Position numbers and translations under genes: made by a program. This document shows positions 17,864 through 27,249 of a stretch of DNA of 60,812 bases, piece by piece. The notes beneath the pieces are model-generated. The model ran no database searches. It was not told where the DNA came from and saw only the letters and a program-made list of their open reading frames with translations. The stretch covers positions 1 through 60,812 of the forward strand of contig JAPDPT010000013.1 of assembly GCA_034506315.1 (NCBI GenBank), in the 5' to 3' direction. This DNA comes from a candidate division KSB1 bacterium (lineage in GTDB: Bacteria > Zhuqueibacterota > Zhuqueibacteria > Oleimicrobiales > Geothermoviventaceae). Within the stretch, counting starts at the first letter, position 1. Each line of letters begins with the position of its first letter.

Positions 17864-18412
17864 TCAGAGCCCCAGTTCATCACTGATTCCCCGCATGGCA
17901 TTCAGGGCGATATCGAGGAACTCCTCGAGGGTCAAGCCCAGTTCCTCGCACGAGCGAATCTGGTCGCGGTTTGCGCCGGCGGCAAAGCGCTTTTCTTTGA
18001 AGCGCCGAAGGATAAAGGGGACGTCGATGTTGGCCAGCTTCTTTGTGGGGTGCATCAGCGTGGCCGCCACGATCAACCCCGTCACGGGGTCTGTGGCGTA
18101 GATGGCCTTGTCCATCCTGGTCTGTCGAGGCACGCGGTTGTTGTGCGCCTTGATGGCGTGCAGTACTTCCTCATCCGCAAAGCCGCGTTCACGCAGGATC
18201 TGCTCCGTCAGCAGCGTGTGGCGATCCGGGGTGTCCTTCGTCTCCTCGTAATCCAGATCGTGAAGGAGCCCGGCCAGACCCCATCTCTGGGGATCTTCCC
18301 CCAGGCGCTCCGCAAGGCCGCGCATTACCGCCTCCACCGCCAGCACATGCTTGAACAGATTCGGGTTTGTGAAGCGGGATTTCGCCAGTTCGTAGGCCTC
18401 TTGTCGTGTCAC
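17864..18412 (-). CDS. HD-domain phosphohydrolase
   Basis: This is a 182-residue HD-superfamily protein. Metal ligands are visible as His 22 and the His 51-Asp 52 pair in LLHDLDYE, with a further DRHT histidine. Proteins of this subtype are usually called HDIG or HDOD-like hydrolases and lack a known substrate. It follows the SNF transporter after 33 bases. There is no signal peptide, so it is cytoplasmic. Nucleotide hydrolysis is plausible but not shown. Confidence 0.8.
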   Translation of the reverse strand: MTRQEAYELAKSRFTNPNLFKHVLAVEAVMRGLAERLGEDPQRWGLAGLLHDLDYEETKDTPDRHTLLTEQILRERGFADEEVLHAIKAHNNRVPRQTRMDKAIYATDPVTGLIVAATLMHPTKKLANIDVPFILRRFKEKRFAAGANRDQIRSCEELGLTLEEFLDIALNAMRGISDELGL

Positions 18413-18445
18413 TTGCTAACCCTCCGCCTTCCTCGCTCCGGACAC

Positions 18446-19828
18446 TTAGAAGTACTGCCCCGTCACTACAATGTACGCCAGGATGGCTGCCACGGCTATG
18501 GGACACAGATAGCGGATCAGCGCAGCCCACAGTGCACCGTAGCGAAAGCGCGTTGCCTCGCGGCCGATCTCCGCCAGAGCCTTGTGAGTCCCCCAGCGAT
18601 ACCCGACGAACAGGGCGATAAGAAGAGATCCAATCGTGAGGGCGTAATTGCCGAACAGGGCGTTCATCAGGTCCAGAAAACCGATCCGAAGCCAAGGCAG
18701 GGAGGAAAGGGCCGGCACAGCGCCCTGGGAAAGGGCCGAGGGGATGCCCAAGACAAACGACACAAGCCCCGTCACCAGAACCGCACGCTGGCGCGGCCAG
18801 GCCTTCTCATCGACCAGGTAGGCCACGGCCACCTCCAGCAGCGAGATTGTGGAAGTGAGCGCAGCAAGGCCAAGGAGCACGAAGAAAAGCACACCGAAAA
18901 GCCGGCCCAGGAACATTCTGCCAAATATGGTGGGCAAGACGACGAAGACCAAGCCAGGGCCCCCGGCAGGATCCATGCCCATGGAAAAGAGGGTGGGGAA
19001 GATGACCAGGCCCGCCAGAAAAGCCACCAGTGTGTCGAAGAGCGCCACATAGGCTGCCGAAACCGGCAGGTTTTCGCGACTGGGAAGGTAACTCCCGTAG
19101 GTGATCATGGCCCCCATGCCCAGACTCAAGGAGAAAAGGGCCTGGCCCAGAGCCTTAGCAAACGTCGCAGCACGAACCTTGCTCAGATCCGGCCGCAGAT
19201 AAAACTGCAAGCCTCTACTAGCGCCGTCGAGCGTGAGGGCGTAAAGGGCCAGAAGAACCAGAATGCAGAAAAGGGCCGGCATGAGGATTTTCGACCACTT
19301 CTCGATCCCTTCTGCTACCCCGCCGGCCACCACGTACATGGTCGCCCCGATGAAGAACGCAAGGAGCAAGCAGGCAATCCAGGGATTGCCGATCATCCTC
19401 AGGAAGGCGACTTCCGACTGAGAGGCGGAAGTGAAGCCGCCGAAGCCGCGCACCAATGCCTGAGCAAGATATCCCACTGTCCAACCAGCCACCACCGAGT
19501 AGAACGACAGGATCCCCACACCGGTCGCCACCCCCAGGACCCCGACCAGTTTCCACGAGGATCCCGGAGCCAGGGCCTTGAAGGCTCCAATGGCGTTCCG
19601 CTGCGTATGCCGTCCTATGCTCAGCTCGGCAATCATAACGGGAATCCCGAACAACAGCACGAAGCCCGCGTAGATGAGCACGAAGATCGCTCCCCCATTC
19701 TCCCCCGTCACGTACGGGAAGCGCCAGATATTTCCCAGCCCGACCGCCGAGCCGGCCGCTGCCAGGAGGAAGCCGATCCGCGAACCCCAGGTGCCTCGCT
19801 TCACCGCATCCGTGTCCGAGCGACCCAT
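18446..19828 (-). CDS. Sodium-dependent transporter of the NSS/SNF family
   Basis: This 460-residue membrane protein has 11-12 hydrophobic segments and the family signature in TM1, SAVGLGNIWRFPY. The family moves amino acids (LeuT, MhsT, TnaT) with Na+. The length agrees with 11-TM members such as MhsT. The open frame continues upstream to 20335, but only the ATG at 19828 begins family-like sequence and it has an AAGGAG site. The upstream part is antisense-like noise across the DUF5683 gene. The substrate is unknown. Confidence 0.93.
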   Translation of the reverse strand: MGRSDTDAVKRGTWGSRIGFLLAAAGSAVGLGNIWRFPYVTGENGGAIFVLIYAGFVLLFGIPVMIAELSIGRHTQRNAIGAFKALAPGSSWKLVGVLGVATGVGILSFYSVVAGWTVGYLAQALVRGFGGFTSASQSEVAFLRMIGNPWIACLLLAFFIGATMYVVAGGVAEGIEKWSKILMPALFCILVLLALYALTLDGASRGLQFYLRPDLSKVRAATFAKALGQALFSLSLGMGAMITYGSYLPSRENLPVSAAYVALFDTLVAFLAGLVIFPTLFSMGMDPAGGPGLVFVVLPTIFGRMFLGRLFGVLFFVLLGLAALTSTISLLEVAVAYLVDEKAWPRQRAVLVTGLVSFVLGIPSALSQGAVPALSSLPWLRIGFLDLMNALFGNYALTIGSLLIALFVGYRWGTHKALAEIGREATRFRYGALWAALIRYLCPIAVAAILAYIVVTGQYF

Positions 19829-19952
19829 CGTTCTTCCATCCTCTCCTTTCGCAAGGGTTATGGTCGGAATCAGTGCCCGTGTGGAAGCCGATCGCGCGCC
19901 GCTACGCTGGGTCCGAAGACTCCCCGCCGGGAAGGCCCTCAAGCTCTCGCTC

Positions 19953-20465
19953 TCAGAATCGCACGGATAACCCCACCGCCGGACCTGCTCTGGCCTCCAC
20001 GGACAGATTCGGAGCCACGTCGAAACCGGCAAGATGAGCGTCCACGTAGGCCTCCAGCCCCGATAGCAGGACCACTCCCGCCAGCCACCAGAGGGCCGCA
20101 TTCCTTCGATCCTCTCTCGCCAGGCGCTCCTCCGCAGTGGCGCTTTGGGAGGCCAGGTGATCCTGCCACAAAGCGTACCCAGCCAGGCCGACCTCCGCGA
20201 CGAACACGACGGCCGCCTTGGTCTTACGCCCGTTGTACCACTGGCCCCAACCGGGCAGGATCCACGAGCGCAACATCGCGCCCGTGGGGTCCGGACCACG
20301 CGCCGTGTCCCTGCCGGAAGCCTTGGTTTGCCCACGGGACACGCCGGCGACGCAGAGCACCATCGCCGCGCAGACAGCCCCTCTCCAACCGATCGCCAGC
20401 TTTTTCGTGTTCAACATCTTCGCGTCGTCGCCGGCCTTTCCTGAGCGCTCAGCTTCGACGGACAT
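19953..20465 (-). CDS. DUF5683-type membrane protein
   Basis: This is a 170-residue protein with a signal peptide or first membrane segment near residues 27-45. The RSWILPGWGQWYNGRKTKA motif follows near residue 66, as in DUF5683 proteins that are frequent in Bacteroidota and relatives. A second hydrophobic segment lies around residues 126-138. The function of the family is unknown; a cell-envelope role is likely. Start 20465 is the longest in-frame ATG; the ATG at 20417 would place the hydrophobic segment nearer the N-terminus and may be the true start. It lies 49 bases after ridA. Confidence 0.7.
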   Translation of the reverse strand: MSVEAERSGKAGDDAKMLNTKKLAIGWRGAVCAAMVLCVAGVSRGQTKASGRDTARGPDPTGAMLRSWILPGWGQWYNGRKTKAAVVFVAEVGLAGYALWQDHLASQSATAEERLAREDRRNAALWWLAGVVLLSGLEAYVDAHLAGFDVAPNLSVEARAGPAVGLSVRF

Positions 20466-20514
20466 CTTCGCCCCAGGAGCTCCGGCCTCTGGTCCTCAGC
20501 AATCAGCCGAACCC

Positions 20515-20901
20515 TCAATCGAGGACGGCAATGGCCTCGATTTCCACCAGTGCCCCCCTGGGCAAAGCCGCCACCTGCACAGTGGCGCGCGCAGGCGGGT
20601 TCTGCCCGAAGTACTCCGCGTAAACCTGATTCATCTTCGCAAAGTCCTGCAGATCCCGCAGGTACACGGTAGTCTTGACCACGTGCGCCAGGGTGCCACC
20701 CGCGGCCTCGACAATCGCGCGGACGTTTTCCAGGACCCTTCGGGTTTGCGCCTCGATGTTGTCGCCCGTTATGTCTCCCGTTTGCGGATCCAGGGGGATC
20801 TGACCGGAAACGAAGAGCAGTTTCCCTTGCGCGATCATACCCTGGCTATACGGCCCGATCGCAGCCGGCGCTTTGTCCGTGCGAACCATCTTTTTAGGCA
20901 T
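20515..20901 (-). CDS. ridA: 2-iminobutanoate/2-iminopropanoate deaminase
   Basis: This 128-residue YjgF/RidA protein has the full family length. It hydrolyses reactive enamine/imine intermediates made by PLP enzymes such as threonine dehydratase. The signature is intact: the N-terminal AIGPYSQG, and [26 protein letters not shown], which contains the conserved carboxylate-binding arginine. Its start overlaps the end of the GAF/HD-GYP gene by eight bases, so translation is probably coupled although no functional link is obvious. Confidence 0.96.
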   Translation of the reverse strand: MPKKMVRTDKAPAAIGPYSQGMIAQGKLLFVSGQIPLDPQTGDITGDNIEAQTRRVLENVRAIVEAAGGTLAHVVKTTVYLRDLQDFAKMNQVYAEYFGQNPPARATVQVAALPRGALVEIEAIAVLD

Positions 20902-22225
20902 GGACCAGACCTCCGCGAATGGCGATCCGGTAGTAATGTTCGAACAGGGACCTGACCAGCGACGTCTTTCCCTCGGTCAGTTCGCGCACGAACTCCCCAA
21001 TCGTCTTCCCGCCGAGAATTTCCCGATGGTCCTGCGGCAGCACGAAATCCGGCTGACCGTCGGCGTGGATTTCCAGAAAACGCAGGAGGGAAATCCCGCA
21101 CAGGGCCTGCACGCACCGTGGGTCGTAGAGCACACCCGCTCCGGCCTGGATTTCCTGCACCACTTCGAGGATGTGAAGCGGTTCACGGTAGGTCCGCCGC
21201 GCGGTCATTGCCTCGAACACGTCGGCCACGGCCAGCACTCGTGCCAAGAACGGGATCTCCTCTCCTCGCAGCCCCAGCGGGTAACCGGAGCCGTCGAGAC
21301 GCTCGTGGTGCGCGGAGGCGATGAGGGGTACATCCCGGAGTTTCTTAGGGAAGCGGATGCGTTCCAGAATCTCACGGGTCTTGGTCGGGTGGTCCTTCAT
21401 GACCTGGACTTCGCGAGACTCCAGCCTGTCCATCTTGTAGAGGATATAGTCGCGAACGCCGATCTTGCCGTAGTCATGGAGCAGGGCAGAGATCCGCAGC
21501 TTCTCTCGGTCGTCCTCACCGAGCTCTAGCTGCTTGGCCAGCTCTGCACACAGCAGGGCCACCCGCTTGGAATGGCCCGCGGTGAGCGGATCCCTGGCAT
21601 CGATGGAATTGGCCAGGGCCTCAATCGTGCGTTCCAGGAATAACTTCTGCTCGGCGTACAATTGGGCGTTCTCGATCTGGGTGGCAGCTAATCCGGAAAT
21701 GGCGTCCAGGAGCAGCTCATCCTCGCGCGTGAAGGGACCCCCCTCCTTGTTCAGGACCTGGAAGACCCCGATCACCTCACCCGCCCGGTTGCGCAGGGGT
21801 GCCGCCAACACGGACCGTGTGCGGTAGCCGGTCCTCTGATCGATCTCCCGATTGAAGCGGGAATCCTGATAGGCATCGGGGATATTGAGCATCTTGCCCG
21901 TACGGAGCACCTCGCCGGCGATCCCCAAGTGCGCGGGGAAGCGAATCTCCCTCTCCCCGTGCGCCGCAAGGGACCAGAGCTCTCCGGTCTCCTCGTCGCG
22001 CAGGAAGACGGTACAGCGGTCGGCGCGAAGGACGGTGCGGACCTCGTTCATGATTAGCAGGAGCAGGTTCTGGAGCTCGAGCTCGCGGCTGATGCTCAGC
22101 GCCACTTTGTAGAACACCGCAAGCCAGTCGCGCTCGAAGGGAGCCTCGCTCGCGCTCGTCCTCTGCGAGGACTCCCCGGGAACCCCATTCTGCGTCTGAA
22201 GCCTATTCCCTTGTGCGTCCGTCAT
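20894..22225 (-). CDS. GAF and HD-GYP domain signalling protein
   Basis: This protein has 443 residues from the ATG chosen; a TTG at 22288 would add 21 residues. A GAF domain spans roughly residues 30-190 ([18 protein letters not shown]). It is followed by an HD-GYP phosphodiesterase domain around 220-395, with [19 protein letters not shown] and the late ADVFEAMT segment. HD-GYP domains usually hydrolyse cyclic di-GMP. The complete HDxGK and GYP motifs suggest activity. It has no transmembrane segment, so it is a cytoplasmic sensor. The GAF ligand is unknown. Confidence 0.9.
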   Translation of the reverse strand: MTDAQGNRLQTQNGVPGESSQRTSASEAPFERDWLAVFYKVALSISRELELQNLLLLIMNEVRTVLRADRCTVFLRDEETGELWSLAAHGEREIRFPAHLGIAGEVLRTGKMLNIPDAYQDSRFNREIDQRTGYRTRSVLAAPLRNRAGEVIGVFQVLNKEGGPFTREDELLLDAISGLAATQIENAQLYAEQKLFLERTIEALANSIDARDPLTAGHSKRVALLCAELAKQLELGEDDREKLRISALLHDYGKIGVRDYILYKMDRLESREVQVMKDHPTKTREILERIRFPKKLRDVPLIASAHHERLDGSGYPLGLRGEEIPFLARVLAVADVFEAMTARRTYREPLHILEVVQEIQAGAGVLYDPRCVQALCGISLLRFLEIHADGQPDFVLPQDHREILGGKTIGEFVRELTEGKTSLVRSLFEHYYRIAIRGGLVHA

Positions 22226-22289
22226 GGTGAACTCTGTACCGATCTGCGTGCAGCTCGTCCTTGGGTCGTGCTGAGGTTTCCCTATCAAA

Positions 22290-23495
22290 TCACGGCAAGA
22301 GCTCGATCGAGCCTTCTTCGCGCCGGGCCAGCTGCTCTAACCTCCAGGCAGCCACCGAAAGGCCGACCATAAACCAGAGGATCGTCACAACCTCCTGATC
22401 CCCGAAATTCCACTCGAACAGCCCGTTGATCTGGAATCCGAGGAAAAGGGCAAAGATGCCCAGGCAAAGGCTCGAAACCGTCGCGTCCGCGGCCCGACGA
22501 TAGGCTCGCCAAAGAAAGGTAAACAGCCTCCACAGCATGAACAAGAACCCCATCAGCCCGACCAGTCCGAGGGTCACCGCAATGTGCAGGAAGTTGTTGT
22601 GCATATGGCCGGCCGGGATTTCCTGGGGATCGCGCCTGTACTTCCGGTACATCTCTTCCGTGCCCACATCTCCGATCCCCACCAGCGGATGATCCGCGAA
22701 GATCGCCAGGCCCGTACGCCACCAGACAAGGCGATTGCGGTTGCTCTCCCAGTTCGGGTCGAAAAATCCTCGGACGCGGACCTTTTGCGTCTGCGGGACA
22801 GCGACGTAGGCCAAGAGCACCGCCAGAGGCACAGTCCACAGAAGCCGTGGCCTGCGCACGGCCAGTAGAAACACAGCCGTGACGAAAAAGGCAAGCCATG
22901 AGCCGCGGGTGTTCGTAAGAAAAAGACAGAGAGCGGCAAGAGCGCCGGTCACTCCCGCCATGAGACGCATCCTGCGCGCTTGGGGCCCAAGCAACAGGGC
23001 GAAAGCAAAACCCGCGGCCAAGAACGTGATGCCGCCCGTGGTTACGCTGTTGTGAATATGACGCACCCGCATATCCGGGTGCTGGAGGAAGAACACCAAG
23101 CCCCAAAGCGAATAGACCGCAGCCCCCGCCAGAAAAGCCACCACCATCCGCCGCAACCATCGGAGGTCGGGAACCGCTCCGCCAACCAGATAGACCACCC
23201 CGATCAACAGAAAACGCCGCAAGTAAAGCACCGACTGCGGGAGGTTGGTCGAGAATGGAAGCGAGATCAACTCGGCGACCAGATAGGCCGCGAAGCCGAT
23301 CTCCAGGGGTGTCCTGGGTAGCTCAACCCGTCTGCGCTTTACCTGCACCGCAATCCACAGCAACGCGGCGAGAATGACCAGGTTCTGGCTCACCGCGATG
23401 TAAAAAGGCAGGCCAAAGGCCATTGCCACTAGCGACCCTCGCAAAACCCTCTCGAGCAGGCTAAGCTTGTCGCCGTTTCCGGTTAGTATCGTCAC
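22290..23495 (-). CDS. O-antigen ligase / polymerase family membrane protein
   Basis: This protein has 401 residues with about ten hydrophobic segments. A large periplasmic loop contains RLVWWRTGLAIFADHPLVGIG and then GHMHNNFLH, the pattern of the Wzy_C/WaaL family. It either joins O-antigen to lipid A core or polymerises a glycan. It starts with GTG, which overlaps the stop of the upstream glycosyltransferase by four bases (GTGA), after a GGAG site. With the glycosyltransferase and the MsbA-like exporter it forms an envelope polysaccharide operon. Confidence 0.87.
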   Translation of the reverse strand: MTILTGNGDKLSLLERVLRGSLVAMAFGLPFYIAVSQNLVILAALLWIAVQVKRRRVELPRTPLEIGFAAYLVAELISLPFSTNLPQSVLYLRRFLLIGVVYLVGGAVPDLRWLRRMVVAFLAGAAVYSLWGLVFFLQHPDMRVRHIHNSVTTGGITFLAAGFAFALLLGPQARRMRLMAGVTGALAALCLFLTNTRGSWLAFFVTAVFLLAVRRPRLLWTVPLAVLLAYVAVPQTQKVRVRGFFDPNWESNRNRLVWWRTGLAIFADHPLVGIGDVGTEEMYRKYRRDPQEIPAGHMHNNFLHIAVTLGLVGLMGFLFMLWRLFTFLWRAYRRAADATVSSLCLGIFALFLGFQINGLFEWNFGDQEVVTILWFMVGLSVAAWRLEQLARREEGSIELLP

Positions 23496-24430
23496 CGGAC
23501 CGTCTCCTCAACTCTGCCAACGGGGCGGTTCGCTTTTCGCCTCTCGCTGCGCGGAGGGCAACAGCCCCTCCTGAGGCGCTGGACGACGCGGCCAAGGCGC
23601 TTGGTCAGGGGTTCAAGCCACACGGCCAGTTTCCGGACCGGCCAGAGGCGGAGGGGCGTCCAGGGAACCGTAATCTCCCAGTCCTGGCTCTGGACCCGAT
23701 CCTTCATCACCGCTGGGTGCGTGCCGCGAAAGGGGACCAGGAAGTAGCGATCGGGGTACATATAGGCCTCCAGGGACCCATAGCGGGCGGCGATCTCCTC
23801 ATCGGAGTGCCACCAGCGGTCGAGCTCGCGTTTCTTCTGGAGCATCCGTTCGGGAGACTTCACCCAACCGTAGTGGTAGATTTCCGCACCGGCCGGCCTG
23901 GTGCGAAGGGGCGAGCCGTCGCGATGGCGGAAGTCCATCGCGTCGCCCCAGGACACGATTTCCGGATGCCGGCGCACAATACGCACCTGCCTCCGGTACC
24001 ATCGCCGCCGGTTGTCCTGATAAGCCCAGTACGTGCCGTAGAAGTGCCGGTAGGCAAACCACAGCCCTTCCACGCGGGGATCGGCCAAGTACCGCGTCAT
24101 CCTGCTGCGAACCCGATCCAGGTACTTCTCGTGGAGCACCTCATCCGCCTGGATGTAGAAAACCCAATCCCCCGTGCAGTGCTGCAAGCCGAGGTTCGTT
24201 TGCTGGGAGAGGACTCGTCCTCCCTCTCGCAGACGTGGATCCCAGAAGGTCTCGATGATTCGGATCCGGGAGTCGCCCAGACCTCGGATGAGATCGAGCG
24301 TGGCATCCTCTGACTTTCCCACTACGACGATGAACTCGTCACAGAGCGGAAGCACAGAACGGATGGCCTCCAGCGCAGGGTAGTCCATGATCTGGATATT
24401 GCGGACAATGGTCAGGCCGCTGACGCGCAT
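23492..24430 (-). CDS. Family 2 glycosyltransferase
   Basis: This 312-residue GT-A type enzyme has the N-terminal LTIVRNIQIMDYPALEAI segment, an early VVVGKSEDAT stretch and the DxD-like QADEVLHE at about residue 97. It probably adds a sugar during LPS core or O-antigen synthesis. The ATG lies one base after the exporter's TGA stop (TGAGATG), so it is coupled. Upstream in-frame codons to 24514 overlap the exporter and were rejected. The C-terminal 30 residues are very basic and may bind the membrane. Confidence 0.87.
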   Translation of the reverse strand: MRVSGLTIVRNIQIMDYPALEAIRSVLPLCDEFIVVVGKSEDATLDLIRGLGDSRIRIIETFWDPRLREGGRVLSQQTNLGLQHCTGDWVFYIQADEVLHEKYLDRVRSRMTRYLADPRVEGLWFAYRHFYGTYWAYQDNRRRWYRRQVRIVRRHPEIVSWGDAMDFRHRDGSPLRTRPAGAEIYHYGWVKSPERMLQKKRELDRWWHSDEEIAARYGSLEAYMYPDRYFLVPFRGTHPAVMKDRVQSQDWEITVPWTPLRLWPVRKLAVWLEPLTKRLGRVVQRLRRGCCPPRSERRKANRPVGRVEETVR

Positions 24431-24431
24431 C

Positions 24432-26282
24432 TCACCACCGGAACTGCATCTCGTAGAGCTTGCGATAGAGTCCTTCCTGGGCCAGAAGCTCCTCGTGTTT
24501 CCCCTGCTGCACAATGCGGCCCTGGTCGAGCACGATGATCCGATCCGCGTTCTTTACGGTCGAAAGGCGATGGGCGATTACGAACGAGGTACGTCCCTCC
24601 AGCAGTCGGTCGATGGCTTGCTGGACCAGCATCTCGGACTCGGTGTCCAAGGCCGAGGTCGCCTCGTCGAAGATGAGAATCGGAGGATTGCGCAGGATCG
24701 CGCGGGCGATGGCAATCCGCTGCCGTTCGCCCCCGGACAGTTTCACCCCCCGATCGCCGATCACTGTGTCGTAGCCCTTGGGCATCTTAAGGATGAAGTC
24801 GTGGGCGTTGGCGGCCTTGGCGGCTTCGATAATGGCCTCCTCCGAGACGGAGCCGTCCATCCCATAGGCGATGTTGTTGCGCACGGTATCGTTAAACAGG
24901 ATCGTCTCCTGCGTGACTACGCCCATCAGCCGGCGCAGACTGTCCAATCGGATTCTGCGCAGGTCGACGCCGTCGATCTCGATGCTGCCAGAGGTCGGAT
25001 CGTAGAAGCGGATCAGGAGATCGACGAGCGTGGACTTGCCCCCACCCGACGGCCCCACGATCGCCAGCCTCTCCCCTTTCTGCACTTCCAGATCAATATC
25101 CCGGAGCACCGGGATGGAGGACTCGTACTCGAAGTACACGTGCCGAAAGCGGATGGAATGCCGCAGATCCGTCACCTCCACCGCCTGGGGATGCTCCGAC
25201 ACCTGGACGGGGGTATCCAGGATGCCGAAGACCCGTTGGGCCGCCACGACCCCTTCCCGCAGGCTATTGTGCACCTGCCCCAGGAGTTTCAAGGGCTGCA
25301 ACATCGAGAATAGGGCTCCCAGGAACAGAACAAAGCCTCCCGGGCTCAAGGCGGAGCTGTTCCCCAGCACCTCTCGGCCGCCGACGTACAGCACCAGTAC
25401 GCCCACCAGAACCCCCAGGTACTCCGTCAAGCAAGGGCCCAGATTGCGGATGCGGGTCATCCGTACTACGGTGCGGAAGAAGTCCTGGTTCTCGCGCTCG
25501 AAACGCTGGATCTCGTGCTGTTCGCCTCCGAAAGCGCGCACAACCCGGATGCCGTAGATGGTCTCTTGCAGAACCGAGGCGAGATCCGCCACCCGCTCCT
25601 GGGTACGCAGACTATCCCGCTTGAGACGATTCCCGATCTCCGCCATCGCGTAGCCGACAAGGGGAAAGACAACGAGCACGAGCAGGGTCATTTTCCAGCT
25701 CAGGAAGATCATCACCCCGAGGTAGATCACGATTTGCAGGGGATCCCGGAAGACACTATTAATCGCCGCGGTGATGGAGGCATTGATCACCGTCACATCG
25801 TAGATGACGCGGGAAATCAGCTGACCCGCACGCTCTCCGTGGAAATAACTCAAGGACAGACGCTGATAATGGCGGAAAAGCTCATTGCGCAGGTCACGGA
25901 TCACACCCTGCTCCACAGGGGCCATAAAATACGCCTGGCCCACACGGAAGAGGTTCTTGAGGAAAAAGCCTGCCGCCATCACCCCGCAGAGCAGGACCAG
26001 AGCCTCTTGCCTCGACCTGCGGGCAAACCACTCATTCAGCTTCGCTTCAACTTGTTCCCGGAGGTTGGGCAGACGGGAAGGGACGGAAATCTCAGGCGTA
26101 GTAGGCCGGGCGGAAACGGCTTGGGTGTCCCCTGCTTGAAAGAGGACGTTGATGAAAGGCATCACCACCGTGAGGGAAAAGGCGCTGAACACGACGAAGA
26201 ACAACATGCACACGACCGACGCCGCTAGCCAGCGCCGGTATCGCAAGACGTAGCGGAGCACTCTCCGATACACCGCCCACAA
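24432..26282 (-). CDS. msbA: ABC exporter, MsbA-like (lipid A flippase type)
   Basis: This 616-residue half-transporter has an N-terminal membrane domain of six segments (residues 1-340) and a C-terminal ATPase. The Walker A motif is GPSGGGKST, the signature is LSGGERQR and the Walker B is ILIFDEATSALD. The family includes MsbA and other lipid or multidrug exporters. Placement before a glycosyltransferase and O-antigen ligase supports lipid A or glycolipid export. The start is TTG, six bases after a GAGGT site. Confidence 0.85.
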   Translation of the reverse strand: MWAVYRRVLRYVLRYRRWLAASVVCMLFFVVFSAFSLTVVMPFINVLFQAGDTQAVSARPTTPEISVPSRLPNLREQVEAKLNEWFARRSRQEALVLLCGVMAAGFFLKNLFRVGQAYFMAPVEQGVIRDLRNELFRHYQRLSLSYFHGERAGQLISRVIYDVTVINASITAAINSVFRDPLQIVIYLGVMIFLSWKMTLLVLVVFPLVGYAMAEIGNRLKRDSLRTQERVADLASVLQETIYGIRVVRAFGGEQHEIQRFERENQDFFRTVVRMTRIRNLGPCLTEYLGVLVGVLVLYVGGREVLGNSSALSPGGFVLFLGALFSMLQPLKLLGQVHNSLREGVVAAQRVFGILDTPVQVSEHPQAVEVTDLRHSIRFRHVYFEYESSIPVLRDIDLEVQKGERLAIVGPSGGGKSTLVDLLIRFYDPTSGSIEIDGVDLRRIRLDSLRRLMGVVTQETILFNDTVRNNIAYGMDGSVSEEAIIEAAKAANAHDFILKMPKGYDTVIGDRGVKLSGGERQRIAIARAILRNPPILIFDEATSALDTESEMLVQQAIDRLLEGRTSFVIAHRLSTVKNADRIIVLDQGRIVQQGKHEELLAQEGLYRKLYEMQFRW

Positions 26283-26315
26283 GGTTGACCTCGCCTCCTC
26301 CGAAAATAGAAAACA

Positions 26316-26366
26316 GCGACTGCCGAGTCGCCGTTCAATCTACACGCACCGCCCGCCCGTTGTTCC
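26316..26366 (-). promoter_or_regulatory. Possible msbA promoter plus hairpin
   Basis: A -10-like TAGATT on the minus strand (26342-26337) matches the pattern seen at other promoters here, but its -35 is weak (GGAACA, spacer 18). Just below it, 26316-26331 is a perfect 6-bp stem with a four-base loop, followed by a T-rich stretch on the minus strand. The hairpin could terminate the upstream small-protein transcript or sit at the 5' end of the msbA message; I cannot decide which. The rest of 26283-26439 shows nothing else. Confidence 0.35.
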
Positions 26367-26439
26367 TTATGGCTCCTTTTTGCCCCCTAAACCATCAGCC
26401 TCCGGTGGACCCGTGTAGCCCCTCCCTCGGAAAACGCCT

Positions 26440-26601
26440 TCAATCCTTGATTTCGCGGTACTCCGCGTCCTCGATCTCTTCGTCCGCTATTCCCGCCCTG
26501 GGATTCCCGCCCGTGAGGGAGCTCTTCCCGCTGTGCACGATCCATCGAATGATCTTGTAGATCGCGTATAGAAAGAGAAGCTGAAAGATCAGTCGGATCA
26601 T
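26440..26601 (-). CDS. Small membrane protein, DUF4834-like (53 aa)
   Basis: A 53-codon open frame starts at an ATG preceded by AGGAG at six bases and ends in TGA. The N-terminal MIRLIFQLLFLYAIYKIIRW is a membrane segment with basic residues. It is followed by a polar, acidic tail ending in IEDAEYREIKD. This short-TM plus acidic tail layout resembles DUF4834-type proteins of Bacteroidota relatives, which have no known role. It starts nine bases after the deoxynucleoside kinase stop, so it belongs to the folK-dNK operon. The assignment rests on the reading frame, ribosome-binding site and composition. Confidence 0.72.
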   Translation of the reverse strand: MIRLIFQLLFLYAIYKIIRWIVHSGKSSLTGGNPRAGIADEEIEDAEYREIKD

Positions 26602-26610
26602 TCTCGTCTC

Positions 26611-27249
26611 CTATCCGGTCATGGGAGAGTAGAATTCGATGCCCCGATGGGGTCGCATGATCTCGCGAACGAGATCTTCGAAATCCCTCTCCCGGTGGAC
26701 GAAATCAATCTCATTGGCGTTGACGACAAGAAGAGGGGATTGGGTATAGTGGAAGAAGAAGCGGTTGTACGCCTCGCACAAAGAACGGATGTAGTCCTCC
26801 GAGATGTTCTTCTCATAGGGCAGGTTTCGCTTGCGAATATTGGCCATGAGCCGCTCGGGCGAGGACTGCAGGTAAACCACAAGGTCCGGCATCGGCACCT
26901 CCCGCTCCAGGAGGGAGGCGACACGATTGTAAAGGGCCAGCTCGCGATCGTCCAGATTAAGGGCGGCGAAGATGCGGTCCCTCGCAAATAGGTAATCCGA
27001 AATCACCAGGTCGTGAAACAGGTCCCGCTGCGAGATCTCCTCTTGCTGCCGGAAACGGCTCAGGAGAAAGAACAGCTGGGTTTGAAACGCGTACCGCCGG
27101 GGATCCCGGTAGAAATCCGCCAGATAGGGGTTCTCCTCGGGCTTCTCCAGAATCAACTTGGCATCGAAGCGCTCCGCGAGCTTCCGGGCCAGGCTTGTCT
27201 TGCCTGCGCCAATCACCCCTTCGATCGCCAGGTAACGCAGCTTCCTCAA
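26611..27249 (-). CDS. Deoxynucleoside kinase
   Basis: This 212-residue P-loop kinase phosphorylates deoxynucleosides (deoxyadenosine/deoxyguanosine kinase family). The P-loop IEGVIGAGKTS is at residues 9-19. A DLVVYLQSSPERLMANIRKR substrate/LID region lies near residue 135. The best start is the TTG at 27249, which overlaps the folK stop in ATTGA and puts the P-loop near the N-terminus as usual for the family. Earlier ATGs run antisense-like through folK. It is cotranscribed with folK and a small membrane protein. Confidence 0.88.
   Translation of the reverse strand: MRKLRYLAIEGVIGAGKTSLARKLAERFDAKLILEKPEENPYLADFYRDPRRYAFQTQLFFLLSRFRQQEEISQRDLFHDLVISDYLFARDRIFAALNLDDRELALYNRVASLLEREVPMPDLVVYLQSSPERLMANIRKRNLPYEKNISEDYIRSLCEAYNRFFFHYTQSPLLVVNANEIDFVHRERDFEDLVREIMRPHRGIEFYSPMTG

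Noticed and set aside
19829-20335. N-terminal extension of the SNF transporter to 20335
   Set aside because: The extension is arginine- and proline-rich, overlaps the DUF5683 gene and precedes the family-like start at 19828, which has its own ribosome-binding site.
17567-20623. A plus-strand open frame of about 1018 codons
   Set aside because: It is antisense to the YfiM-like, HD, SNF-transporter and DUF5683 genes, has a basic low-complexity composition and shows no family motif. Such long antisense frames are common in GC-rich DNA.
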